A stretch of 64,000 nt of DNA, from contig DATAWQ010000149.1 of NCBI GenBank assembly GCA_036267135.1, forward strand, positions 1-64,000, written 5' to 3'. The notes under the pieces were generated by a model that was given only the letters and a program-made list of their open reading frames with translations, ran no database searches and was not told the DNA's origin. Shown piece after piece: positions 24,913 to 33,415 of the stretch. Made by a program: the position numbers and the translations under genes. How positions within the stretch are numbered: the stretch's first letter is position 1; each line of letters opens with the position of its first letter. Source of the stretch: PALSA-505 sp036267135 (GTDB lineage: Bacteria; Actinomycetota; Actinomycetes; Streptosporangiales; Streptosporangiaceae).

Positions 24913-24962
24913 AATGAACGGTGGCCAACCGGACGACGGCGGTTCGATGGCCACCGTTCATT
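24913..24962. repeat. 15-bp perfect inverted repeat with 20-bp loop
   Basis: aatgaacggtggcca (24913-24927) and tggccaccgttcatt (24948-24962) are perfectly complementary. The element sits between divergent genes, so it is not a terminator for either side. It could be a large operator, an antisense-type hairpin or a relic terminal repeat of a small element. Confidence 0.8.
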
Positions 24963-25073
24963 ATTAAAAGCCTCTCAGTGGCTAGCGCGCAGACCAGGGC
25001 GTTCCACGGGCGCGACGGCCATCCCGGAGCGAAACAGTGAACCTTGACGAGGTCGGGTGAGACCTGGAGGTTC

Positions 25074-25420
25074 ATGACTATGCGCACCCATCAACTCGGC
25101 CAGGCGGTCTTCCGGCCGGTCTTGCCCGAGGACATCGCCTGGGAGCCGCTCCCTTCGTTTCCCACCGGCACCACGAGGACCGGGTCTACACGGTCATGTC
25201 CGGCGTGTTCTACATCGGCGTGGGCGAACAGTTCGACGCCGGAAAGCTGCGGGCGTACCCGCCGGGGGCCGTCATCGTCCTGCCCGGCGATACCCCGCAT
25301 TTCCACTGGGCCAAGTCCGGTGAGTACGTTACCCAGGTGACGGCGTTCGGGCCGATCAGCCTCGAATACGTGCACCAGGAAGACGACCCCAGGAACAAGC
25401 GGTACTCACCATCTGAATGA
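25074..25420 (+). pseudogene. Cupin-domain protein, broken by internal deletion and frameshift
   Basis: From ATG 25074 (CTGGAGG just upstream) the frame reads MTMRTHQLGQAVFRPVLPED and continues to about 25165. The cupin core then resumes in a different frame: HHEDRVYTVMSGVFYIGVGE, GAVIVLPGDTPHFHWAKSG, VTAFGPISLEYV, ending at the TGA 25418-25420. About 25-30 residues before the first metal-binding motif are missing at the junction. The intact family protein would be a small single-domain cupin. Its stop overlaps ATG 25417 of the next frame, so the pair was once an operon. Confidence 0.75.
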
Positions 25421-25452
25421 CGACAGCACCCGGCTGCAGAAGGGACAATGCG

Positions 25453-25857
25453 ATGGCTCCCGACACCCGGACCAGGGCCGCGATCGAGGAACACTGGCAA
25501 GCATCCGAACGCGGGGATAGCGAAACCGAGCACGCCATCTACGCCGAGGACGGGATCCTCGACTATCCGCAGTCGGGTGAACGATTCCGGGGCCGCGCGA
25601 CGATTTCGGCGCAACGGGGCGGGCACCCGGCCGATCGGCACTTCACCGTGCTGCGGATCTCTGGCGGCGGGAACCTATGGGTGAGCGAGTGCGTCATCAC
25701 CTACGACGGCGTGCCCACCTACTCGGTGAGCATTATGGAGTTCGCTGACGAGCACGTGGCGCACGAGACGCAGTATTTCGCCGACCCCTTCGGTGCGCCC
25801 GCCTGGCGGGCAGACCTGGCGGAACCGATGCCGGGCAGGACCATAGCCAGGGCCTGA
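25453..25857 (+). CDS. SnoaL/NTF2-like domain protein
   Basis: A 134-residue cone-fold protein: TRAAIEEHWQASERGDSETE first helix, EDGILDYPQSGERFRGRATI pocket strand, then ISGGGNLWVSECVITYDG and EFADEHVAHETQYFADPFGA. Members are isomerases, hydrolases or ligand carriers; none can be assigned here. ATG 25453 follows GAAGGG; ATG 25417, overlapping the cupin relic stop, would add 12 residues. Probably co-transcribed with the cupin remnant. Confidence 0.8.
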   Translation: MAPDTRTRAAIEEHWQASERGDSETEHAIYAEDGILDYPQSGERFRGRATISAQRGGHPADRHFTVLRISGGGNLWVSECVITYDGVPTYSVSIMEFADEHVAHETQYFADPFGAPAWRADLAEPMPGRTIARA

Positions 25858-25864
25858 ACCACGG

Positions 25865-25993
25865 TCAGGCCCTAATGGTGGTGCCGGCCCGGCCGGCCAG
25901 AATGTCGGCGGCATCGGCCAGCGCGCCGATCGCGGCCTGCTGGCCGGAGGCCTGGACGAAGCGGATGCACGCTTCGACCTTGGGTCCGGTGCT
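25865..25993 (-). pseudogene. Relic of carbamate kinase (C-terminal end)
   Basis: Reading the minus strand into the TGA at 25867-25865 gives TGPKVEACIRFVQASGQQAA, then IGALADAADILAGRAGTTI. This is the conserved C-terminus of carbamate kinase (GPKVEAAxxFV..T...A.I..L..A). No start or upstream kinase sequence is left; it joins directly to the permease relic. Carbamate kinase is the last step of the arginine deiminase pathway. Confidence 0.65.
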
Positions 25994-26160
25994 CAGTTGA
26001 TGCCGAACAGGGCGTCCACATAGAACACCCAGGACGAGACGATGGCCGCGTTCCCCGCCCAGGCCTGATCCAGTAGCACCAGCCGGTCAGGTACCCGGCG
26101 AAGTCGCCGAACTCGTGCCCGGCGCAAGCGTAGAGCCCGCCGTCGGTGCTCGGAACCCGC
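25990..26160 (-). pseudogene. Relic of an APC-family amino-acid permease
   Basis: Minus-strand frames contain GGLYACAGHEFGDFAGYLTG-WCYWI and, after a frameshift near 26070, QAWAGNAAIVSSWVFYVDAL-FGIN then a stop. Together this is the TM3 region of APC transporters (GGPYAYA..FGDF.GFL..W.YWI..W.GNAA). The segment ends within about 10 bp of the carbamate kinase relic, so one deletion probably fused the two. Sequence upstream, to about 26390, is too decayed to follow. Confidence 0.65.
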
Positions 26161-26283
26161 CTCCGGGGGCGGCCGGCCGGCTCCTCCCGCGTAGCGCGGA
26201 AGGTGGTACGGCATCCACGCTCGCGTTCCTGGCGGCCCTTCACACCCGTGGGAAACCTGGCCTACGCCCTGGCCTCTGGGCGG

Positions 26284-26301
26284 GCAACCGTTTCCGGTTG
26301 C
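26284..26301. promoter_or_regulatory. Perfect inverted repeat upstream of ABC cassette 1
   Basis: gcaaccg-tttc-cggttgc at 26284-26301, followed by ctacc-acga-ggtag at 26325-26338. Both lie 110-170 bp before the adaptor gene, inside a stretch that otherwise holds only relics. Candidate operators or leader hairpins; not tested. Confidence 0.35.
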
Positions 26302-26449
26302 GACCGGTATGGGTAGGCGCAGGTCTACCACGAGGTAGGTGTCAGCCCATGGCGTCCCAGCCCGGCACGGGCCAGGATTGTCAGGCAATGACCGCTAGGT
26401 TCTGCCCGCGGCGTGGCGGCGATGGCCGGCCGGGGCAGACGACTGGAGT

Positions 26450-27682
26450 GTGACCGGGTTGGGCTCGCCTGTGGAGGAGGGGCATGGTGACGGCCGGCTG
26501 CGTCGTCGCCGCCTCATCATGCTGGGGGTGGTCGCCCTCGTGGTAATCGCAGCGGTCGGCGGGCTGCTGGTGGGCACGCAGATCAAGTCGCCGGCCGAGC
26601 AGGCCGCGCAGGCCAAACCCCCGCCGCTGACCGTGCTGACCGCTACCGTGCAGCGGACCGTGCTGACCGCCACCGTGCTCGGCCAGGCGGCGGTCCAGGC
26701 GCCCAGGGAGTACTCCCCGCCCACCGTGGGTGGTGGCGGCGGCGGAGGCGACGCGGCCGGTCAGGATGTTCAGTCGATCGTGACCAGGGTCTTCGCCCGG
26801 AACGGCAGCTATGTCGAGCAGGGGTCGGTCATGTTCGAGGTGGCGGGCCAGCCGTTCTTCCTCCTGCAGGGCAGCGTGCCCGCCTACCGGAGCTTGCAGC
26901 CGGGCGAGAGCGGCCTGGACGTCACGCAACTACAGGACGACCTTGAAACCATGGGCTACTCGGTCGGCGGCGACACCAGCGGATACTACGGGGCGGGCAC
27001 CTCCGCCGCGGTCAGCGCGTTCTACCAGGCGATCGGCTACCAGGCGCAGAAGATCACCGGTGGTCCCAAGGCCGACCGGGGAGTTTCCATGCCGCTCGGT
27101 GAATACGCTTTCGTGCCGGAACTGCCCGCCAGGGTAGTCAAACTCGGCGTCTCTATCGGCAAGACGGTCAGCGGCGGGCCCACTCTCGCGCTCGGCGACC
27201 CGGGCATCAAGGGCCAGCTCAATCCGGACGACGCGAAACTGGTCAGGCCCGGTATGCGGGTCACCATTACCAAACCGGGCACGGGCGCTACGGTCGGTGG
27301 CCGGGTGACCTCGGTGTCGAACTCCACCGCGTCGAAGGCATCGATCTCCGGCGGCCTGTTCGTCGCCATGGGCATCAGGGTGGATCGGCCGCTGCCCATG
27401 TCCCTGGTGGGCCAGGATGTTTCGCTGACCATCACCTCGGCGCGCAGCGCCGGGCCCGTGCTCGCGGTGCCAGAAGCCGCCGTCTACGCCGGCGCCGACG
27501 GGGGCACCTACGTCACCAAGCTGGCGGGCAAGAACCGGGTAAAGGTGCCGGTCAGGGTGGGGATGTCGGGCAACGGCCTGCTGCAGGTCACGCCGCGCCA
27601 GCCCGGCCTGCTGACCGCGGGCGACCAAGTGGTTACCGGCACGAACTACCTGGCGGGTGGCCTGGCTGGTGGATCGGGATGA
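26450..27682 (+). CDS. ABC cassette 1: membrane adaptor with peptidoglycan-binding domain
   Basis: A 410-residue MacA/HlyD-like adaptor. One TM helix (LIMLGVVALVVIAAVGGLLV, about 22-42) is followed by a periplasmic-side body with a Gly-rich linker, an inserted PG_binding_1-like domain (about 145-190; PGESGLDVTQLQDDLETMGY and YYGAGTSAAVSAFYQAIGY) and a C-terminal beta-barrel/lipoyl part (LALGDPGIKGQLNPDD, VLAVPEAAVYAG). In Gram-positives such adaptors link an ABC exporter to the wall. GTG 26450 has a poorly spaced GGAG, so the start is uncertain; the TM anchor is safe. The stop overlaps the ATPase ATG (ATGA). Confidence 0.82.
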   Translation: MTGLGSPVEEGHGDGRLRRRRLIMLGVVALVVIAAVGGLLVGTQIKSPAEQAAQAKPPPLTVLTATVQRTVLTATVLGQAAVQAPREYSPPTVGGGGGGGDAAGQDVQSIVTRVFARNGSYVEQGSVMFEVAGQPFFLLQGSVPAYRSLQPGESGLDVTQLQDDLETMGYSVGGDTSGYYGAGTSAAVSAFYQAIGYQAQKITGGPKADRGVSMPLGEYAFVPELPARVVKLGVSIGKTVSGGPTLALGDPGIKGQLNPDDAKLVRPGMRVTITKPGTGATVGGRVTSVSNSTASKASISGGLFVAMGIRVDRPLPMSLVGQDVSLTITSARSAGPVLAVPEAAVYAGADGGTYVTKLAGKNRVKVPVRVGMSGNGLLQVTPRQPGLLTAGDQVVTGTNYLAGGLAGGSG

Positions 27683-28434
27683 CGACCGTGCCGCTGGGTG
27701 GTCCGCCGGTCATCCAGCTGTCAGCGGTGGGGTACACCTATGCCGGGCCGCCGCCGGTGCGGGCACTGAAGCCGGCCGACCTGGTCGTCTCGCGGGGCGA
27801 GCACGTCGCCATCATGGGCCCATCGGGCTCCGGCAAGTCGACACTGCTCAACTTGCTCGGCCTGCTGGACCGGCCGACCGAGGGCAGCCTGCGGATCGAC
27901 GGTGACGAGCTTGGCCGGGCCCCCGAGCGCGATCGGGCGGCGGTCCGCGCCAGCCGCATTGGCTTCGTCTTCCAGTCCTTCCATCTGCTGCCGCACAGGT
28001 CGGCGGTCGAGAACGTGATGCTCGCGCAGGTCTATGCCGACAAGCCGCGGCGCCGCCGGCGCGCCGTGGCGCTGGCCGCGCTGGCCGAGGTCAACCTGAC
28101 CCACCGGGCGCACGCACTGCCGACGGCTCTGTCCGGCGGTGAGCGGCAACGGGTGGCGATCGCCAGGGCGCTGGTCAACCGTCCGTCGCTGCTGCTGTGC
28201 GATGAGCCGACCGGGAATCTGGACAGCCAGGCGACCAGCGAGCTGACCGACCTGCTTGACCTGCTGCATGCGCAGGGCACGACGCTGGTCGTCATCACCC
28301 ACAATCCGGATGTCGCCGCCAGGGCGCAGCGCCAGATCAGGATCTCCGACGGCGTGCTGTCGCAGTGGGACGCGGGCCGGGCCGGGGTGCCCGGCCACCG
28401 GGGCGGAGGCACCCGTGAATCTCCGGTCGGCTAG
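27679..28434 (+). CDS. ABC cassette 1: MacB/LolD-type ATP-binding protein
   Basis: A 251-residue ATPase: Walker A GPSGSGKST (about 52-60), Q-loop FVFQSFHLLPHRSAVENVML, signature LSGGERQRVAIARAL, Walker B LLLCDEPTGNLD and H-loop VITHNPDV. The 'DEPTGNLD' and 'LLPHRSAVENV' wording is that of the MacB/LolD branch, which pairs with FtsX-type permeases and performs mechanotransmission instead of classical transport. The C-terminal 25 residues are overlapped by the permease start (GTG 28415). Confidence 0.93.
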   Translation: MTTVPLGGPPVIQLSAVGYTYAGPPPVRALKPADLVVSRGEHVAIMGPSGSGKSTLLNLLGLLDRPTEGSLRIDGDELGRAPERDRAAVRASRIGFVFQSFHLLPHRSAVENVMLAQVYADKPRRRRRAVALAALAEVNLTHRAHALPTALSGGERQRVAIARALVNRPSLLLCDEPTGNLDSQATSELTDLLDLLHAQGTTLVVITHNPDVAARAQRQIRISDGVLSQWDAGRAGVPGHRGGGTRESPVG

Positions 28435-29662
28435 CCGCAGGCGGCCCGTCGGCGTCCGGTCCAGGCTGAGGGCCGCGGACCTGGGCAGTGAGGCGATCGC
28501 CGGGCTGCTGCAGCGGCCAGGCCGTTCGGCGCTGACCGTGCTGGGCACTGTCCTTGGTATAGGCGGCTTCGTCGCCATCGTCGGCCTGTCGCAGACAGCG
28601 TCTGGCCAGATCGGCAAGGATTTCAACGTGCAGGACGCGACCCAGGTTGTGGTCCACGACACCGGGGCCAGCAAGGCGACGGTGCCAACCCTGGACTTCC
28701 CGATGGACACCGACGCCAAAGTGGACCGGATTGACGGGGTCGTCGCGGCCGGCGTGTGGTGGCCGGTGACGTTCAGCAAGTCGGCGGTGAGTGCGCTGCC
28801 GTCCGGGGCCAACGGCAGCAGCCTGAGCGTGTCAGTCACCGCGGCCAGCCCGGGAGCGCTCGCCGCCAGCGGGGCCACCGTACGCACGGGTGTCCTGTTC
28901 AATCAGTTCCACCAGAACCGCGCGCAGCAGGTCGCGGTCCTCGGGCAGACCGCGGCTTCGCAGCTGGGCATCACCAGCCTGGTGAACCAGCCTGCCATCT
29001 TCATCGCCGGCCAGCCGTTCACGGTGATCGGCATCTTGTCCGGCGACGCGCGGCTGCCCCAGCTGAACCTGGGCGTCATGGTGCCGGAGAGCACCGCGCT
29101 GCGGCTGTGGGGCAAGCCGACGGCGAGCAACGCGGCCCAATTGCTGATCCACACCAGGCTCGGGGCCGCCCAGGTGGTCGCCTCGCAGGCGGCCGTCGCG
29201 CTGCAGCCAGGCAACCCGAAGCTGCTCACCGCGGCGGCTCCGGTGAACGCCACCCAGCTCAAGCACTCGGTGACGACCAGCCTGAACTCCGTGTTCCTGG
29301 CCCTGGCCGGGATCTCGCTGATTGTCGGCGCGGTGGGGATCGGCAACACCACCCTGGTGGCCGTGCTGGAGCGGTCCGGTGAGATCGGCCTGCGCCGTGC
29401 GCTCGGCGCCAGGCCACGGCACATCACGGTCCAGTTCCTGGCCGAGTCCACCGCGCTCGGCCTGTTCGGCGGCCTGGTCGGAGCGAGCGCAGGGGTGATC
29501 GCCATCATCATCGTGACCATCTACCAGCATTGGACCGCGCTGCTCGACCCACGCATAGTCGCCGCCGCCCCCGTCGCGGGCGCCGTCATCGGGCTGCTGG
29601 CCGGCCTGTATCCGGCACTGCGGGCCAGCAGCATCGAGCCAGCCGATGCGTTGCGCCGCTGA
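28415..29662 (+). CDS. ABC cassette 1: FtsX/MacB-type permease
   Basis: A 415-residue permease: TM1 about 38-60 (SALTVLGTVLGIGGFVAIVG), a large MacB-PCD extracellular domain (about 65-285), then three C-terminal TM segments (FLALAGISLIVGAVGIGNT, the GLFGGLVGASAGVIAIIIV stretch, and AAPVAGAVIGLLAGLYPALR). LERSGEIGLRRALGARPRHI is the coupling helix typical of the family, and the protein ends in SSIEPADALRR. GTG 28415 has GGAGG five bases upstream and overlaps the ATPase gene by 20 bp. It should form a dimer with the upstream ATPase. Confidence 0.9.
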   Translation: MNLRSASRRRPVGVRSRLRAADLGSEAIAGLLQRPGRSALTVLGTVLGIGGFVAIVGLSQTASGQIGKDFNVQDATQVVVHDTGASKATVPTLDFPMDTDAKVDRIDGVVAAGVWWPVTFSKSAVSALPSGANGSSLSVSVTAASPGALAASGATVRTGVLFNQFHQNRAQQVAVLGQTAASQLGITSLVNQPAIFIAGQPFTVIGILSGDARLPQLNLGVMVPESTALRLWGKPTASNAAQLLIHTRLGAAQVVASQAAVALQPGNPKLLTAAAPVNATQLKHSVTTSLNSVFLALAGISLIVGAVGIGNTTLVAVLERSGEIGLRRALGARPRHITVQFLAESTALGLFGGLVGASAGVIAIIIVTIYQHWTALLDPRIVAAAPVAGAVIGLLAGLYPALRASSIEPADALRR

Positions 29663-30860
29663 CCACGGCCCCCGCGGCGCGGCGCGGGGGCTGGGCCTGG
29701 TCGTGGTGGGCCTGACCACGGTCGGCCTGCTGGCCGCGTGCTCATCGCCCAGCAAGCCGGCCAGCGGCCCCGGCCACGGCGGAATCGTCAGCAGGAGCGG
29801 CGGAATCGTCAGCAGGTTCGGTAGCCCCAGCGGCAGGGCTGGCGGCGTTCCGGCGTTCATCGCGCTGCCAGGGCGCGGCGGTCCAGGTAACGCGGTCGTG
29901 ATCGGCGGCCCATCCGGCGGATTCCTGGTCGTGCCCGGCCTGTCGGGGTCTTCCGCGGGCCGCCCGAAAATCACCGTTCCGCCGATCCCGGCCGCGAGCT
30001 CGGCCAGCCCCGTCACCCTGCCGCTGAGCAGCTACGAGGACGTGGCGATCCTGCAGCAGTCCGCGCTAGCGCAGGCCAACACCCTGCTGACCCAAAAGTG
30101 CATGGCGGGCAGGGGGTTCAGCTACTCGGCCACGGCCACGCCGTCGGGGGAGGAGGCCATCGTGCAGGGCACCGAATACGGATACGGGGTGAGCAGCCTG
30201 GCCGATGCCGGCGCCTACGGCTACGGTCAGCCGGGCTCCGGCAGCGGCCAAGGCCCGGGCCCGGCGTTCCTCGGCGGGTTCGCCTCGTTCGGCGACCTCG
30301 CGAAACAGCCGCGCGCCTGGACCGTGGCGCTTCTCGGCTTCGCCCCGGGGGCGCGGATCGGCGCAGACCAGTCAGAGGGCTGCCTGCCGCTCGCCGGCGC
30401 ACTGCTCAACGGAAACGGCGGCGGGCTCTCCGATCCCGTCCCGACGATCGCCGTTGAGGCTAGCCAGTGGACGCAGAGCGACCCGCGGGTGCTCGTCGTG
30501 GAAGCCGCCTGGTCCCGATGCATGGCGGCCAGGGGCTACAAGTACAGCAACCCGCAACAGGCCGCCGACGCTCACTGGCCGAAGACGCCGACGCCCCGTG
30601 AGACCGCGATCGCGACCGCCGACGTAACCTGCAAGCAGCAGGTCAACCTGGTCAATACCTGGCTGACGGTAGAGGCCGCCTACCAGTCGGCACTTATCGG
30701 CCAGGACCTGGCCACGCTGTCACAGCTCCAGGCCAGCTTCGGGAAAATCCTGCAGCGGGCCGAGAACCTGCTGACCCTCCCGGTCCTGCCCGCGCGCCCG
30801 CCGCAGCCGGCCAGGGGCCGTTCAGGTCAGCCCGCCAGGATCAGTATCCTGTCGCCCTAG
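29646..30860 (+). CDS. ABC cassette 1: secreted lipoprotein with CMxxxG(F/Y) motifs
   Basis: A 404-residue lipoprotein with lipobox VGLLAACSS (lipidated Cys32). After a Gly/Ser linker, which carries a 21-bp DNA repeat, the body has two copies of a cysteine motif, QKCMAGRGFSY and WSRCMAARGYKYS, and a late Cys in VTCKQQVN. The same pattern occurs in the lipoprotein of cassette 2, which suggests a shared extracellular fold with conserved disulfides. It overlaps the permease by 17 bp, so it belongs to the operon. It may be the substrate-binding, sensory or exported component; the family is not one I can name. Confidence 0.8.
   Translation: MRCAADHGPRGAARGLGLVVVGLTTVGLLAACSSPSKPASGPGHGGIVSRSGGIVSRFGSPSGRAGGVPAFIALPGRGGPGNAVVIGGPSGGFLVVPGLSGSSAGRPKITVPPIPAASSASPVTLPLSSYEDVAILQQSALAQANTLLTQKCMAGRGFSYSATATPSGEEAIVQGTEYGYGVSSLADAGAYGYGQPGSGSGQGPGPAFLGGFASFGDLAKQPRAWTVALLGFAPGARIGADQSEGCLPLAGALLNGNGGGLSDPVPTIAVEASQWTQSDPRVLVVEAAWSRCMAARGYKYSNPQQAADAHWPKTPTPRETAIATADVTCKQQVNLVNTWLTVEAAYQSALIGQDLATLSQLQASFGKILQRAENLLTLPVLPARPPQPARGRSGQPARISILSP
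29778..29819. repeat. 21-bp tandem duplication in the lipoprotein linker
   Basis: ggcggaatcgtcagcagg starts two adjoining 21-bp units (29778-29798, 29799-29819) that encode GGIVSRS and GGIVSRF. In frame, in a linker just after the lipidation site. Confidence 0.85.
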
Positions 30861-30862
30861 TG

Positions 30863-31585
30863 ATGCGAGAAGACGGCGACGTCACCGTGATGTCGTTCAA
30901 CATTCACCACGGGCGAGGCACCGATGATGTCGTGAACCTCGAACGGATTGCCAGCGTGATCAGTGCCAGCGGCGCCGGCATCGCCGGCCTGCAGGAGGTG
31001 GATCGCAACTTCGCGGCGCGCAGCAACTGGGCCGACCAAGCTGCCGAGCTGGCCGAACTGCTTGATTACCACGTCGCCTATGGCGCTAACATCGACGCCG
31101 ATCCACCTGCACCAGGCAGACCGCGTGTCCAGTTCGGCAATGCGGTTTTGTCGCGTTACCCGATAGCGTGCTGGCAGAACACATACCTGTTCCGGTCCGC
31201 CAGCGAAGAGCAGCGCGGCCTTTTGCACGTTGAAGTCGACGTGCCCGGCACCCGGCTGCATGTGTATGTTGCGCATCTTGACGCGTTTTCGGAGACTGAC
31301 CGGGTCCGGCAGGCGCGGCAAGTCGCGGAGATGGTGGATGAGAATTGCCCGGCCGTGCTGCTCGGCGACTTCAACGCGCGCCCGGAGGCGCCGGAGATCG
31401 GCAGCCTCAGGGCAACGTTGACCGACACGTGGACAGCGGCCGCTGATCCGCCGGCCGCACGCATCGACTACATCTTCATCAGTCAGCGGCTGAGGGCTCT
31501 ACGGACGAGCCTCAGCACCGACGATCCCGCCGCTTCGGACCACCTGCCCGTCGTGAGCCGCCTAGCTCTCGGCGCCGGGCATTAG
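30863..31585 (+). CDS. Endonuclease/exonuclease/phosphatase-fold protein
   Basis: A 240-residue EEP-superfamily hydrolase: VMSFNIHHGRG (first strand Asn), GIAGLQEVDRNF (metal Glu), VAHLDAFSETDRVRQ, VLLGDFNARPEAPE (catalytic Asp/Asn) and DPAASDHLPVVSRL (Asp-His end). No signal peptide, so cytosolic. The family includes DNases, sphingomyelinases and inositol-phosphate phosphatases; the short form here fits the small bacterial group without extra domains. It begins directly after the lipoprotein stop; GTG 30860 overlaps that stop, ATG 30863 is preferred. Operon membership with the cassette is likely but its function there is unclear. Confidence 0.85.
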   Translation: MREDGDVTVMSFNIHHGRGTDDVVNLERIASVISASGAGIAGLQEVDRNFAARSNWADQAAELAELLDYHVAYGANIDADPPAPGRPRVQFGNAVLSRYPIACWQNTYLFRSASEEQRGLLHVEVDVPGTRLHVYVAHLDAFSETDRVRQARQVAEMVDENCPAVLLGDFNARPEAPEIGSLRATLTDTWTAAADPPAARIDYIFISQRLRALRTSLSTDDPAASDHLPVVSRLALGAGH

Positions 31586-31603
31586 TCTCGGTGGGCGCGG
31601 GTA

Positions 31604-32563
31604 TCAGTCGAGGTAGTCCCGGAGGATCTTGGAACGGGACGGGTGCCGCAGCTTGGACATGGTCTTAGACTCGATCTGCCGGATCCGTTCCCTGGTGACG
31701 CCGTAGACCTTGCCGATCTGATCCAGGGTCTTGGGCTGCCCATCGGCCAGGCCGAACCGCATCGACACGACCCCGGCTTCGCGCTCCGACAGGGTGCCGA
31801 GCACCGAATGCAGCTGCTCCTGGAGCAGGATGAAGCTGACCGCGTCACCCGGCTGTATCGCCTGGGAGTCCTCGATCAGGTCGCCGATCTCGCTGTCGCC
31901 TTCCTCGCCGAGCGGGGTGTGCAGCGAGATCGGTTCCCGCCCGTATGCCTGCACCTCGATGAGCTTCTCCGGCGTCATGTCCAGCTCGGCCGCGAGCTCC
32001 CCTGCGGTGGGTTCCCGGCCCAGGTCCTGCTGCATCTGACGCTGCACCCGGGCTAGGGTGCTGGTGGCCTCGACCATGTGCACCGGCAGGCGGATCGTGC
32101 GGGCCTGGTCGGCCATCGCCCGGGTCAGGGCTTGCCGGATCCACCAGGTGGCATAGGTGGAGAATTTGTAACCCTTGGTGTAGTCGAACTTCTCCATGCC
32201 ACGGATCAGGCCGAGATTCCCCTCCTGGATCAGGTCCAGGAACAGCATGCCGCGGCCGGTGTACCGCTTGGCCAGCGAGACGACCAGGCGCAGGTTGGCC
32301 TCCAGCAGATGGTTCCTGGCCCTCCTGCCGTCTTCGGCGACCCCGGCAAGGTCGACCCTCAGGCCTGGACGCAGCACTCCGCCGCCTTCGGCGAGCTTCT
32401 GATCAGCGAACAGTCCGGCCTCGATCCGCTTGGCGAGCTCGACCTCCTGCCCGGCGTCGAGCAGCGGGACCTTGCCGATCTGCTTGAGGTAGTCCTTGAC
32501 CGGGTCGGCCGTAGCTCTGGTCGCAGCCGGGTCGTTCAGGCTAGCCGGGCTGGCTCGCGACAC
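31604..32563 (-). CDS. RNA polymerase sigma factor, sigma-70 group 2 (Hrd-like)
   Basis: A 319-residue primary-like sigma factor: region 1.2 (DPVKDYLKQIGKVPLLDAGQ), region 2 (LLEANLRLVVSLAKRY, GLIRGMEKFDYTKGYKFSTY, ATWWIRQALTRAM), region 3 (TIRLPVHMVE ... QDLGREPTAGELA) and region 4 (LSEREAGVVSMRFGL, LDQIGKVYGVTRERIRQIES). It lacks the long N-terminal region 1.1, so it is the HrdA/C/D kind found beside HrdB in actinomycetes, for alternative housekeeping-type promoters. GTG 32563 is chosen because GAGAGG lies 7-10 bp upstream; the longer reading frame has no support. Confidence 0.92.
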   Translation of the reverse strand: MSRASPASLNDPAATRATADPVKDYLKQIGKVPLLDAGQEVELAKRIEAGLFADQKLAEGGGVLRPGLRVDLAGVAEDGRRARNHLLEANLRLVVSLAKRYTGRGMLFLDLIQEGNLGLIRGMEKFDYTKGYKFSTYATWWIRQALTRAMADQARTIRLPVHMVEATSTLARVQRQMQQDLGREPTAGELAAELDMTPEKLIEVQAYGREPISLHTPLGEEGDSEIGDLIEDSQAIQPGDAVSFILLQEQLHSVLGTLSEREAGVVSMRFGLADGQPKTLDQIGKVYGVTRERIRQIESKTMSKLRHPSRSKILRDYLD

Positions 32564-32754
32564 AAGGCATCCTCTCGGATGTGCGGGACCAACAAAGCGG
32601 GACACACTGTCCCGAACCCGCACTGTCCGCCAGGTGCCAGAAGGCACGATGACGGGAAAGTCAGAGCGGCCGCCTCGTCCTCCCAGCTCCACACTAGGCG
32701 CAGTCAGGGCGGCTTGAACATTGTTCTTGGCCACCGGCCGGCACTGCCCGGGGC

Positions 32755-33276
32755 TCAGAGCTGGATGGCCGACGGTCCGTCGACCACCGAGTGCTCGCTG
32801 CTGCCACCCATCGGGTTGGGCAGGTAGCCGACGAAACCGGCCACCTTCCAGCCCGTGTCCACGCGCCGGCACATGTACAGCGTCTGCCAGTGCATCGGCA
32901 CGATCCCGCCGTCGTGGCGGTGTACCTCGCCGTCGAACTTCTTGTGGGCCAGCGCCTGGTCCGCTTCGATCTCGATGTCGCGCAGCGTGGTCGCGTCGTA
33001 AATCCCGGCCTCCAGGTCGGCAACGGAATCGCGCATGGACGCGCTCTGCTCGAGCCAGGACAGCCGGTACTGGTCCAGCGAACCCAGGCCCAGCCGCCAG
33101 GAGTCCGGGTTGGCGCGCGACCGGCCATCCACCGCGAAGAACGACCCGGCCAGGAAGTCCCCGGCCACCTGCGGCCAGTCTCCGGTCACGAAGGCCCGGA
33201 TGTCGCGTTCCACCAGCATTTCCCAGATCTCGGCCCGGTCGGGATCGGATGGAAACGGGTTGCGGTACATGCTCAT
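32755..33276 (-). CDS. NTF2/SnoaL-like protein of unknown function
   Basis: A 173-residue soluble protein. The N-terminal helix (DRAEIWEMLVERDIRAFVTG) and the W-rich sheet (MHWQTLYMCRRVDTGWKVAG-FVGYLP) suggest the NTF2-like cone fold used by small enzymes and ligand binders. AAAGGAG precedes ATG 33276. It stands alone between the sigma factor and the NHL-repeat gene. Confidence 0.7.
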   Translation of the reverse strand: MSMYRNPFPSDPDRAEIWEMLVERDIRAFVTGDWPQVAGDFLAGSFFAVDGRSRANPDSWRLGLGSLDQYRLSWLEQSASMRDSVADLEAGIYDATTLRDIEIEADQALAHKKFDGEVHRHDGGIVPMHWQTLYMCRRVDTGWKVAGFVGYLPNPMGGSSEHSVVDGPSAIQL

Positions 33277-33415
33277 GAGGACGGTGCTCCTTTCAGTTGC
33301 TGAACTATTTTGCCGGGGATGTGCTCTGCTGGCCTCGCCGACGCGTCAAGGTCGTGAGGGTCATTCATCGCTTACTGGCAGCCGTCTGCTGACAGGCAGG
33401 CTGCGGGAGGTTCGG

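Noticed and set aside
26381..27628. Minus-strand ORFs over the cassette 1 adaptor
   Set aside because: Shadows of a gene with clear adaptor domains and operon context on the plus strand.
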